In this document: piece after piece, positions 1-7,549 of the stretch | Position numbering within the stretch: position 1 is the stretch's first letter | How the letters are laid out: every line of letters begins with the position of its first letter | DNA from: Acidobacteriota bacterium | GTDB taxonomy: Bacteria > Acidobacteriota > Aminicenantia > Aminicenantales > Aminicenantaceae | Assembly: GCA_030669585.1 (NCBI GenBank) | Contig: DAOVDI010000004.1 | Span: 1-53,934, forward strand | Direction: 5' to 3' | DNA length: 53,934 nt | Notes under the pieces: model-generated | Databases searched by the model: none | Told to the model about the DNA's origin: nothing | Seen by the model: the letters and a program-made list of their open reading frames with translations, nothing else | Made by a program: the position numbers and the translations under genes

Positions 1-1
1 G

Positions 2-502
2 TATCTGGATAGGCCTGTAGAGAAAGAAAAAATATTAACCTGCCTGGAGGCGGCGCGGCTGGCTCCATCCGCAGACAATGTCCAGCCCTGGCGTTTTTTG
101 GTGATAGACGATCCTGAAGTCAGGGACGCATTCAGCCGGGAGGTTTTTTCCGGTATATATTCGTATACTAAGTTCGCTAAAAAGGCGCCTGTACTTATCC
201 TAATCCTTGGTAGGTTGGATGTGCTGGCCAACAGGATAGGCAAACAGATACAGAATATCAGTTACTTCCTGATCGATACAGGGATCGCAGGAGAGCATAT
301 CGTACTTCAGGCGCAGGAGCTGGGGATCGGGACGTGCTGGATCGGATGGTTTAATACACGTAAAGCGCGTAAATTCTTCAAGATTCCCAAAAAATACAAG
401 ATCGTCTCTTTAATGGCATTAGGATACTATGAACAAGAACCTACAAGGGAAAAGAAACGGAAACTGCTTGAAGAGATAGTCTGGTTCAATACAATCAATT
501 AA
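2..502 (+). CDS. Nitroreductase family protein, 5' end outside the window
   Basis: The reading frame is open from base 2, so the gene begins upstream and only its last 166 codons are present. Residues encoded before the first internal ATG (98) read AARLAPSADNVQPWRF, the FMN-phosphate-binding signature of the nitroreductase fold. Near the C-terminus, ELGIGTCWIGWF and LMALGYYE are the other typical blocks. Such proteins are cytoplasmic FMN-dependent NAD(P)H oxidoreductases; the substrate cannot be told from sequence. A second, different nitroreductase lies at 13420-13995. The stop codon is followed directly by a repeat-rich gap. The family call is firm; the physiological role is unknown. Confidence 0.85.
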   Translation, partial: YLDRPVEKEKILTCLEAARLAPSADNVQPWRFLVIDDPEVRDAFSREVFSGIYSYTKFAKKAPVLILILGRLDVLANRIGKQIQNISYFLIDTGIAGEHIVLQAQELGIGTCWIGWFNTRKARKFFKIPKKYKIVSLMALGYYEQEPTREKKRKLLEEIVWFNTIN

Positions 503-510
503 AAATAGGA

Positions 511-712
511 TTCAAGGGCCAAAGGCCAAAAGTCTATAGAAGTCTATTGAGGTCCATAGAAGTCTATCGAAGTCGTAGAAGTCCATAGAAGTCTGTTGAA
601 GTCAAGAAGAGTTTATTGCGCTTATTGGGTTCGTTGTGTTCTTTGGGTTATTTTAATAAATTTAACTCAACAAACTCAATGAGCTCAAAGAACCCAATAA
701 GCTCTTATCTCT
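511..712. repeat. Mosaic of short-period tandem repeats after the nitroreductase gene
   Basis: No gene is seen here. After a short ATTCAAGG/GGCCAAA stretch (511-529) comes a degenerate 10-bp tandem array, consensus AAGTCYATAG, about 7.5 copies at 530-603. This is followed by an inverted repeat: GCTTATTGGGTTC at 620-632 pairs perfectly with GAACCCAATAAGC at 690-702. The right arm is itself a degenerate 9-bp tandem (AACTCAACA, AACTCAATG, AGCTCAAAG, AACCCAATA). The same unit types recur in other gaps of this window. Confidence 0.85.
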
Positions 713-803
713 TTTCACTTGAACCCTTTTTTTCAATGTGTCGTCGAATTTTATGAATAGTCCAGGTTTCCTGGGTTATTCACAAGTTGATATGCACGGC
801 GGG

Positions 804-838
804 GCGCATGAAGCCGTATTAATATACTGCGAATGCGC
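804..838. repeat. 35-nt imperfect hairpin, copy 1
   Basis: An outer 6-bp stem (GCGCAT at 804-809 with ATGCGC at 833-838) encloses an inner stem GC-C-GTAT / ATAC-T-GC with a TAAT loop and a conserved C/T mismatch. The second copy at 38714-38748 has the same inner part but a different outer stem that still pairs. Confidence 0.7.
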
Positions 839-870
839 TGCAACAAAGCAGATCGGCCCGCCCGGAGGGG

Positions 871-991
871 AAAAGCGTCCAATATAAAATAGAAAGTGAA
901 ATAGAATTCACAGGGCAATCTCATCCCCTCACCTAATATCAAAAATACTGTCAATAGAAATAAAAAATGATAGAAAGTATTGGACGCTTTT
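871..991. mobile_element. MITE-like segment with 14-bp perfect terminal inverted repeats
   Basis: AAAAGCGTCCAATA (871-884) is the exact reverse complement of TATTGGACGCTTTT (978-991). The 93 bp between are AT-rich and without a convincing gene. No transposase is encoded, so any movement would need one in trans. No second copy was found in this window, so mobility is inference. Confidence 0.4.
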
Positions 992-1005
992 ATGAATAGT
1001 CCAGG

Positions 1006-1836
1006 TTAGATTTCAACGCCGAAGAGCCCCTTAAAAGCAAACCCAAATATAACAGACAAGGCAAAGTAAACTATGATCCAGTGTATATGCCAGCCGAACA
1101 GGTTCATGCTTTCATTGGGATAGGTCAATTCAATGGATTTGATAGGGGAATCTTTCAGCAGAGGGGCCTCACCAGGATTAAACAGTTGATCGAGGGTATT
1201 TTTCCGGACTTTGATAGTAGATATTTTCCTGAGGTGTGAGGTTGTGGCATCGACTGTTTTTGTGATCGTCCAGCCGCCGATCTTCAGATCAAAATGGTGA
1301 ACTCCATTTTCTTTAACTGAAAAGCGCCAGTCGATCTCTTTTTCCTCCTCGATGCGAAGAGGCAGGGTTTCGACAATAATCGCGGAGGATGAGGGAATAA
1401 GAATAATATCTGTTTCAACTGGGTTGTAATTATCTTTGAGCTTAACTTTCAGGATGGCGGTTTGATCGGGAGAAAATGATTTATACCCGAACCACAGGTT
1501 CATCTGAATGAGGATCAGGATCAGGGGGATGATCATGATAAGCATGGGTTTCATGGTGCAGCTGATATATTTAAGGTTGCACTTGAGTATCTTTCCCTGA
1601 GAACTGAGCGATATTTTGAGATTGTCCTGGAACAACCTCAATTCCAGGATATGGGCCTTGATCTTGTTTTTTATGCTTTTGATCCCTTTCTGATTGGATG
1701 TCAGGCGAAAGACAAGAAGCATAAAGATCCCTGTAACCAGGGAAAGAACGATCATTCCGACCCAGGGACTCATCCCTCGAAAAGGAAAAAGTATCCATTC
1801 GACAAGTTTTCCGAAAAAGATATTGATTATGGACAT
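1006..1836 (-). CDS. Oxa1/EMC3-like (DUF106-type) integral membrane protein
   Basis: This is a 276-residue protein with hydrophobic segments at about residues 20-42 and 92-115 and a C-terminal one near 250-270. After the first segment a basic helical stretch (roughly 45-80, NQKGIKSIKNKIKAHILELRL) leads to a second hydrophobic pair. That pattern is typical of the YidC/Oxa1/EMC3/TMCO1 superfamily of membrane insertases. A soluble beta-rich domain of about 120 residues before the last helix is not part of the family core and probably faces the periplasm. The gene is last in a minus-strand operon with three phosphodiesterase-type proteins, 18 bp after the small protein gene. The stop codon lies inside a repeat. 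The superfamily placement is pattern-based and needs a profile search; a plain unknown membrane protein is the alternative. Confidence 0.6.
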   Translation of the reverse strand: MSIINIFFGKLVEWILFPFRGMSPWVGMIVLSLVTGIFMLLVFRLTSNQKGIKSIKNKIKAHILELRLFQDNLKISLSSQGKILKCNLKYISCTMKPMLIMIIPLILILIQMNLWFGYKSFSPDQTAILKVKLKDNYNPVETDIILIPSSSAIIVETLPLRIEEEKEIDWRFSVKENGVHHFDLKIGGWTITKTVDATTSHLRKISTIKVRKNTLDQLFNPGEAPLLKDSPIKSIELTYPNESMNLFGWHIHWIIVYFALSVIFGFAFKGLFGVEI

Positions 1837-1854
1837 GTTAGACCTGGTGTAAAA

Positions 1855-2046
1855 TCAGGAAATATATCCCAGCCCTTTTAACTTCTTTTTCATTTCTTCT
1901 TCTGAGTCGGCTTCTTCAAGGGAGGATATCTCTTTTTCGAGACAGTGAGCGATAAATTCCTCAGGGGAGGAATAGCCGGATAATTCGGCAAACTTTTTCA
2001 CTTTTTCAAAAAGGCCCTTATCCAGTTTAACTTTTACTTTTGCCAT
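1855..2046 (-). CDS. Small RHH-like protein of the phosphodiesterase operon
   Basis: The 63-residue product starts with a basic beta-strand-like stretch (AKVKVKLDKGLFEKVKKFAE) followed by a helix with GYSSPEEFIAHCLEKEI. This resembles the ribbon-helix-helix layout of small DNA-binding proteins. An acidic helix follows, and the C-terminus reads KLKGLGYIS. Ends of the form L-x-x-LGYI are also seen at the C-termini of many secreted sulfatase/phosphatase proteins, which may hint at a shared partner (inference). A good ribosome-binding site (AAGGAGC) precedes the ATG. It sits 20 bp after the 661-residue phosphodiesterase gene. It could be an operon regulator or a small partner protein; no function is established. 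Confidence 0.75.
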   Translation of the reverse strand: MAKVKVKLDKGLFEKVKKFAELSGYSSPEEFIAHCLEKEISSLEEADSEEEMKKKLKGLGYIS

Positions 2047-2066
2047 GATTCATTAGCTCCTTCGTG

Positions 2067-4052
2067 CTATATAATAGATTTTCCTATCATGCTTGATGGT
2101 GGTTTTATATTAAAAACCTTCAGTATGGTTGGAGTAAGGTCGTACAGTGCAGGAGACATATTGTTGATCTTCTGGTTCATAAGCAAAATTCCTGGGACAA
2201 CTTCTGGAGAAGCCATGTGATCACCGCTCCATTTTTCCTCATTGTCTTCCATGATATTTTTAGAGATGCTTCCCATGGGAGATGACCAGGAGACCCGGTA
2301 GCCTCGATTGTACCCAAGTACAATATCTGGAGCTTGATCCACAAGAGGTCCCTGATAAGCCTCTTGAGCGGTATAGGCCTTAAGGATGGGATGCTCACCT
2401 GTTTTCGGATCTTTGTAGGCTTCCAGTTTCCGGGCGATCTCTCTGGTGAGAGATTCCTTTTCATTGGGATGAACAAGGCCCTCTCCTTCTCTTCCTTTCA
2501 GGTTGATAAACAGGCTGTTCAGGCCATAAGCATAGGCCTTGGTCCTGGACCAATCCGTGTTCATAAAGAGGCCGTCTTCTCCCTGTTTCCAATCATTGAT
2601 CAATTTATGGTAACCTGCTTCTTTTAACCACGTATTGACATTAAAAGAACGCCTAAATGAAGCAAAACCGTGATCGGAGAGGACCATAATCACAGTGTCC
2701 TTGTCTGCCTTCTGTATAGCCTGATCCAAGAGAAAATCGACCCGGGAGTAAATGTTTTCAATAGTGCTTCCGAATTCACGGGCAAGTTTTTCATCATATT
2801 TAGGGTGTGACTTATCCAAAAGCCGCCAGAACATGTGCTGTCTCTGATCTGTGCTGGATACATAATAGAATAAGACCCCGGATTCAAACCTGGCCAACTC
2901 ATACTCAAACATATCCTGACGTTCCTGGAAAATCATGTTTTCCTGTTCAAGGAAAGATTCATCGTCCAACGCTGCATTATCCAGGGCGTGTGTATCGGCC
3001 GGAAGCCCTTTAGTAAAGAATGGGCCAAACCGTTTTGCCAGTTCTTTGGAATAATTGGGTGGAGTGGATATAGGAATGGCGGGATCAGCCGGATCAACAT
3101 TGATAGGGGATACATAAAGCTCGAATTCAGGGCGGACCTGTTTCAGGTAGAACATGCAGATCCCTTTTATACTCTGAGTTGGGATCAGATTGAAATGGAT
3201 TTTCTTCCAACCACTCCATTCTTTTTCGTTGAGAATGAACTCTTGGTCCTGGATAACGATCTTTGCCACTGGATTGACCGGATCTAAAAAGACTTTGAAG
3301 TCGATAGTCGCTTTTGGAGCGCCTTTTTTAAAAGCATTATCAGGGCCGGGCAGCTTGGCATCAACACGGTTGCCGATAACATAAACCTCATGGTGGTTGC
3401 CTCCGGCATAGGAGCTATTCTGAAGATCTGCGTAATCTGTAGTGTAGTAATTATATATACCATAGCTTCCTGTGACATCCGGTGTGTTCATACCGGATAT
3501 GGTCCTCTGATCTGTTTCCTCTGGAGGATAGTTGCCGGGCATCTTAAAAACTGTTGCCGGGATGTCATGGTCTTCAAGGATCTGCCAGAATGCTTTGCCG
3601 GATCTTTGTTGTACGGCTTTTTCACTGCTGAGGGGCAGGACAAGGTTTCCAATGGTAATGGATTTTCCAGCACCTGTTATTGCAGCTGAAGAGAAATCAG
3701 GAGAGTAATCTTCTGGATTACGGGACATAAAATCAAAAATACCGTGGCCGCCTGGGTTCATACCTGTGATAAAATTGGACCATGCGACCGGGCTCTGGGG
3801 GGGGAGGCTTGTTCGAAGCTTGGTGAATGTCCCCTGGTTTTGAAGTTTTTGAAAAGCCGGAAGTTTTCCCGCCTTCATCCACATATTGAGGAGGTGAGGA
3901 TCGACTCCGTCAAAACCAAGGATTATCATCTTTTTCGGGGTGTCGGTTTTTCCGAAAACTCTGGTGATCATGTCCGAAGAGCTGCCAGCAGCCATCATGG
4001 AACCGGCTGCAAGCCCCATCTTTAGAAATTCTCTCCTTTTTATTTTTGACAT
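2067..4052 (-). CDS. Tat-exported alkaline phosphatase superfamily (type I phosphodiesterase) protein
   Basis: The 661-residue protein opens with a twin-arginine signal (KRREFLKMGLAAGSMMAAG), so it is probably exported folded with metals in place. The mature part has the superfamily order: metal site IILGFDGVDP (about 43-52), nucleophile region PPQSPVAWSNFITGMNPGGHGIFDF split over residues 84-108, the LSDHGFASF metal motif in the middle, and WSGDHMASPEVVPGILL near the C-terminus. These match type I phosphodiesterase/nucleotide pyrophosphatase (PF01663-like) enzymes, which cleave phosphodiesters or transfer phospho-groups. It is about 200 residues longer than the compact relative at 6190-7485. 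It lies 2 bp after the 712-residue paralogue, as part of one operon. The substrate is unknown; a surface glycan or lipid head group is a guess. Confidence 0.85.
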   Translation of the reverse strand: MSKIKRREFLKMGLAAGSMMAAGSSSDMITRVFGKTDTPKKMIILGFDGVDPHLLNMWMKAGKLPAFQKLQNQGTFTKLRTSLPPQSPVAWSNFITGMNPGGHGIFDFMSRNPEDYSPDFSSAAITGAGKSITIGNLVLPLSSEKAVQQRSGKAFWQILEDHDIPATVFKMPGNYPPEETDQRTISGMNTPDVTGSYGIYNYYTTDYADLQNSSYAGGNHHEVYVIGNRVDAKLPGPDNAFKKGAPKATIDFKVFLDPVNPVAKIVIQDQEFILNEKEWSGWKKIHFNLIPTQSIKGICMFYLKQVRPEFELYVSPINVDPADPAIPISTPPNYSKELAKRFGPFFTKGLPADTHALDNAALDDESFLEQENMIFQERQDMFEYELARFESGVLFYYVSSTDQRQHMFWRLLDKSHPKYDEKLAREFGSTIENIYSRVDFLLDQAIQKADKDTVIMVLSDHGFASFRRSFNVNTWLKEAGYHKLINDWKQGEDGLFMNTDWSRTKAYAYGLNSLFINLKGREGEGLVHPNEKESLTREIARKLEAYKDPKTGEHPILKAYTAQEAYQGPLVDQAPDIVLGYNRGYRVSWSSPMGSISKNIMEDNEEKWSGDHMASPEVVPGILLMNQKINNMSPALYDLTPTILKVFNIKPPSSMIGKSII

Positions 4053-4054
4053 TG

Positions 4055-6193
4055 TTATTGTCCTATATGTTTTGTGTTTTTATCGCTCGTTAGAGCAGAC
4101 ATGTCTATTATAGCACGGCCGTCTATATGGCCGGGGATATCGATTCCAAAAAGATCCAGAGCTGTAGGCGCAATATCCACAATAGATGGTGTTTTGGTGT
4201 TGATTTTTTTACTGCTGAACAGGACTCCGGGAACAATACTGGGATCGATACAGTGGTCTCCGCTCCAGGCTTTGGTGTTGTCCTCGAATACAGTCGTATT
4301 GACTTTGCCGGTGACCGAGTCCCAGGAAACTCGGTAATCGATATTATATCCCACGATAAAGTCAGGGCAGTTACTTTTATAGGGGCCGGGAGGGATCTCA
4401 TCGCGGTCATAAAGCTTGTTGATTGCGACTTTCCCCATCTTGTCGTCCCTTAATCCGGACAGCTTAGCGTTGAGTTCCTGTTTTAATGTTTTTAATTCTT
4501 CTCCGGGAGAGACGAGGCCTTGAGCTTCGCGTCCTTTGAGATTGATGTATATTCCTCCGAGGCCCAGGCCGTAGGCCTTGGTTTTGCTCCAGTCCACATC
4601 CTTGAACCACTCATCGCTTTCCTTTTTCCCGTCTTTCAGGTGAAGATATCCGTTCAGATAGAGCCAGGAATTCAGGTTGAATCCGCGGGAGAAGTTTTTG
4701 AATCCATGGTCAGACATAACGACCAGGAGGGAGTTCTTATTCATTTGTTTCATGACTCGTCCTACAAGGTCATCCATGTCGGTATAAAGTTTTTCTATAA
4801 CCTGTACGCTTTTTTCAGTCTGCCCGGTTTTTAGGGCGGGATGGTTTTTGTCCAGGTAGCGGAAAAACATATGCTGGATGCTGTCTGTTATCTGAAACCA
4901 GCAAGCGACCACTCCTTTTTTGGTTTTATCCATAGCGTTGAACAGCATGTCCTCAGATTCCTTATGGTTGTCATAGCATAGTTTGATAAAGGAGTCCTCG
5001 CTGAGAATCTCTTCATTTAAAGCCCAGGTATCGTCCGCTTCTCCCAGTGTAGTGTAGCTGCCGATCAATTTTCCGAGGTAAACGGAGTAAATATAAGGAT
5101 GGGAGATGGGAAGTGCTGGCTTTTCAGGATCGATATTCAGAGGTGTCAAGTACATTTCAAAGTGGGGATCGGTCTGGGAAACATAAAACCGGCAGATAGC
5201 TCTGATCTTCATTCCGAGACCTGGCCTGAACTTGATCCGTATCCAATCAGAGAAGGTGCCGGGCTTGAGATCGATCTTTTCTCCTGAGACCTCGATCCGG
5301 ATGTTGTTTTTGTCTTTGTCCACAAAGATCGTCATAGGAAGGCGCAGTTCTTTTTCTTTCTTGAGAAGAGAATTGACAGGGCCGGAGATGTAGGTTTCTA
5401 TGGTATTGCTACTCCTTTTAACGGGGATGATCATGCCGCCTTCATGTTTTTGTGTTTTGGCCGAGTCGGTAGTGTAAAAAGAAAATGTTCCCTGGCTGCC
5501 TTTGAGATCAGGAGCGCACATTCCTGAGATCAGGTGCCCTTTAAATTTTTCAGGCGGGAATGTGATAGGAATCCTCAGTATGGTGCTGAATATACCTTCA
5601 TCACCAAGGATATTCCAGAAGGGAATGCTCTTTCGAAGACCCTTGATCTCCGGTTTGGAAAGAGGGATCTTGTATTTTCCCAGGGGAAGAAATCGTTTAG
5701 GAGTTCCAATCTTAGCGGAGGAAAGGTCGGGCAGATAGTTTTTTACGTTTCGGCTCAGAAAATCAAAGATATTATGCTTGTTGGGATGACAGCCTGTCAT
5801 AAAGGATGACCAGGCCACAGGTGATATGGCCGGGGTGGTTGTGTCCAAACGGGCATAGGAACCCTGATCCTTGAGTTTGGACATGTTGGGCAGTTTGCCT
5901 TCAGCCATATATTTTTCGATCAGAGTAGGCTCTATTCCGTCCAGTCCGACTATGACCATCCGGTCTATACGGCTTTTTTTATAAGCCTTTTGCCCTTTAA
6001 GAACCTTTATAAGAAACCGGAAGGGCCATGCGATGAAAGTAAAGAGAGCCAGAAAAAAGGTAATAAAAAGCACAAGAAAAGAAGATATAAAGGCAAACCC
6101 TGCTCCTGGTCCAACGTAGGCGTGAAGGGGAAAAGCACAAAAGAAAATTACCAGGAGAATAAGGTATATTTTGATGTTGATTTTGTTATTCAT
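4055..6193 (-). CDS. Membrane-anchored alkaline phosphatase superfamily protein
   Basis: The protein has 712 residues. Residues 1-60 hold a signal-like helix ending in HAYVGPGAGF and a second long hydrophobic segment, then a basic stretch (RFLIKVLKGQKAYKKSRIDR), so the enzyme is probably membrane-tethered. The catalytic part has VIVGLDGIEP (about 78-87), SPVAWSSFMTGCHPNKHNI, VMSDHGFKNFSRGFNLNSWL and WSGDHCIDPSIVPGVLF, the metal and nucleophile motifs of the type I phosphodiesterase family. It is a full-length paralogue of the 661-residue neighbour and shares its long central insert. Its ATG overlaps the stop of the upstream paralogue by 4 bp, which indicates translational coupling. The substrate is unknown. 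Confidence 0.85.
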   Translation of the reverse strand: MNNKINIKIYLILLVIFFCAFPLHAYVGPGAGFAFISSFLVLFITFFLALFTFIAWPFRFLIKVLKGQKAYKKSRIDRMVIVGLDGIEPTLIEKYMAEGKLPNMSKLKDQGSYARLDTTTPAISPVAWSSFMTGCHPNKHNIFDFLSRNVKNYLPDLSSAKIGTPKRFLPLGKYKIPLSKPEIKGLRKSIPFWNILGDEGIFSTILRIPITFPPEKFKGHLISGMCAPDLKGSQGTFSFYTTDSAKTQKHEGGMIIPVKRSSNTIETYISGPVNSLLKKEKELRLPMTIFVDKDKNNIRIEVSGEKIDLKPGTFSDWIRIKFRPGLGMKIRAICRFYVSQTDPHFEMYLTPLNIDPEKPALPISHPYIYSVYLGKLIGSYTTLGEADDTWALNEEILSEDSFIKLCYDNHKESEDMLFNAMDKTKKGVVACWFQITDSIQHMFFRYLDKNHPALKTGQTEKSVQVIEKLYTDMDDLVGRVMKQMNKNSLLVVMSDHGFKNFSRGFNLNSWLYLNGYLHLKDGKKESDEWFKDVDWSKTKAYGLGLGGIYINLKGREAQGLVSPGEELKTLKQELNAKLSGLRDDKMGKVAINKLYDRDEIPPGPYKSNCPDFIVGYNIDYRVSWDSVTGKVNTTVFEDNTKAWSGDHCIDPSIVPGVLFSSKKINTKTPSIVDIAPTALDLFGIDIPGHIDGRAIIDMSALTSDKNTKHIGQ

Positions 6194-7485
6194 TCAAAGT
6201 GTCCAAGGATGATTTTTGCAAGATCGGATATGGCAAGATCAGAGCCGTGGTCTTTGAGAGACCAGAAGAATGCGTTGTCCCATGTGTGCATTCCCTGCAG
6301 GTTGGTCCGGCCGAAGATATCTTTTTTTTTGATCGAACCCTTTATATCATATCCGTGCTCGGAGATGATGATGAGATCAGGTCCTTTTTCCGTAAGAGGG
6401 CCGGAATAAACTTCATCGGTGTCGAACACTTTCTTAACGACTTTTTTCCCGTTGTACTCGAGTCTTTGCAGTTTTTCCTGGAGTTCTTTTTTTAATGCAG
6501 GTTTTTCAGACGGGTCAACAGCCCCTTTTGGGTATCTGTCTCTTGTGTGAAGATAGATCCTATTGGGATCCATAGTGAACGCTGCGGCCTTTTCCGAGAT
6601 TTCTCCGAGACTTTTTGGCTCCTGGGTTTCAAAACTTAGATAATTTTCTTTTTCAAGCCACGCGTTGAGGTAAACTTCCTGCTTGATCCCTGTAAAGCCA
6701 TGGTCAGAGAGAAGGTAGAGACCTTCATAACCGCCAGTGTTTTTTTCGTATGCAGTTGCGATCTCCCGGACAAGTTCATCGATCTTTGAGTAATAATCCA
6801 GGAAATTCTGGTGGTAGATGTGGCCCGTATCTTCATAAGCGTTCCAGAGAAAATGCTGCAGGCGGTCTGTCCCGGTGATGATAAATTCAAAATAATCCCA
6901 GTCTTCTTCCCACAGCAGTTGGAAGGCTTTCTTTCGTCCTGAAAGTGTGCTGTAAAGTTCTTTCCATAGAAGTTCGTGGTTTTCCCGTGATTTAAATGTA
7001 TCGATATCTATCTCGTACCCTATCTGTTCGAGGGTTTTTTTGTATGTGATGGGAAATACCGCTTTTCCCAACTCGATAGCCACAAATCCGGATATCAGCA
7101 CGCCATTTATTTTTCTGGCAGGGTAGGTGGACGGCTGGTTGATGATAATGCTTTTTTTCTTTTTATGGCCGAGTCGATCCCACAGTGTCTCTGCTTTGAT
7201 ATCGTTAAAATTTGGGAACCGCATATCATAGGAATTTTCTTTCAGATCTGTAAACCCGAAAATTCCATGACTGCCGGAGTTGGCGCCGGTCATAAAATCC
7301 GTCCAGCTGACCGATGAGATCTCGGGCAGGCTGGCTTTCATACTATGCAGGGAGCCGGAATCGATCAGGGATTTGAAGAATGGCATTACACCTTGATCTG
7401 CCAGATTCCTGAGTAGGGTATTGGGAACTCCGTCCAGTCCAATGACACAGACTCTGTTTTTATTTATTTTTTTAAATAGACCCAT
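6190..7485 (-). CDS. Compact alkaline phosphatase superfamily protein without signal
   Basis: The 431-residue product is the shortest of the three paralogues and shows no signal peptide or membrane helix: it starts MGLFKKINKNRVCVIGLDGV, straight into the first metal motif. The nucleophile region is SSVSWTDFMTGANSGSHGI, the central metal motif LLSDHGFTG, and a late histidine lies in LQGMHTWDNAFF. It therefore likely works in the cytoplasm or on the inner membrane face, unlike its exported and anchored neighbours. It is first in the operon, 60 bp downstream of the acetyl-CoA synthetase gene and just behind a near-consensus promoter (7522-7549). AAAGGA precedes the ATG. The reaction type (phosphodiester or phosphomonoester cleavage or transfer) comes from the family; the substrate is not known. 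Confidence 0.82.
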   Translation of the reverse strand: MGLFKKINKNRVCVIGLDGVPNTLLRNLADQGVMPFFKSLIDSGSLHSMKASLPEISSVSWTDFMTGANSGSHGIFGFTDLKENSYDMRFPNFNDIKAETLWDRLGHKKKKSIIINQPSTYPARKINGVLISGFVAIELGKAVFPITYKKTLEQIGYEIDIDTFKSRENHELLWKELYSTLSGRKKAFQLLWEEDWDYFEFIITGTDRLQHFLWNAYEDTGHIYHQNFLDYYSKIDELVREIATAYEKNTGGYEGLYLLSDHGFTGIKQEVYLNAWLEKENYLSFETQEPKSLGEISEKAAAFTMDPNRIYLHTRDRYPKGAVDPSEKPALKKELQEKLQRLEYNGKKVVKKVFDTDEVYSGPLTEKGPDLIIISEHGYDIKGSIKKKDIFGRTNLQGMHTWDNAFFWSLKDHGSDLAISDLAKIILGHFE

Positions 7486-7521
7486 TTAACGTCCTTTGGC
7501 AGGTTCAAAGATAAGCAATAT

Positions 7522-7549
7522 ATTATAGTGATGTTTATATTTCTGTCAA
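7522..7549 (-). promoter_or_regulatory. Near-consensus sigma70-type promoter of the phosphodiesterase operon
   Basis: On the minus strand TTGACA (7544-7549) and TATAAT (7522-7527) are separated by 16 bp. Both hexamers are perfect. The -35 box overlaps the 3' end of the upstream acetyl-CoA synthetase gene, so the operon can be transcribed on its own. Confidence 0.65.

Larger units (their letters stand above)
749..1007. repeat. Nested inverted-repeat element between 20-bp direct repeats
   Basis: The 20-bp sequence at 749-768 (TTTTATGAATAGTCCAGGTT) is repeated exactly at 988-1007. Its first copy forms a palindrome with CCTGGGTTATTCAC at 770-783. Inside lie a 35-nt hairpin (804-838) and a 121-bp segment (871-991) bounded by 14-bp perfect inverted repeats, AAAAGCGTCCAATA and its complement. 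No convincing protein is encoded. The right copy of the direct repeat supplies part of the TAA stop codon (1006-1008) of the minus-strand gene next to it. The structure resembles a non-autonomous, MITE-like insertion, but no target duplication beyond the direct repeats was seen. Confidence 0.7.

Noticed and set aside
530-603. Possible CRISPR array in the 10-bp repeats
   Set aside because: Units are only 10 bp, directly adjacent and degenerate. There are no unique spacers of 25-40 bp and no cas genes.
804-838. Integron attC site
   Set aside because: The imperfect hairpin is suggestive, but the paired RYYYAAC and GTTRRRY core sites of attC are not present in both copies, and no integron integrase is seen.
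751-954. 67-codon minus-strand open frame
   Set aside because: It runs through the hairpin and inverted-repeat element, has no ribosome-binding site and shows no protein-like pattern.
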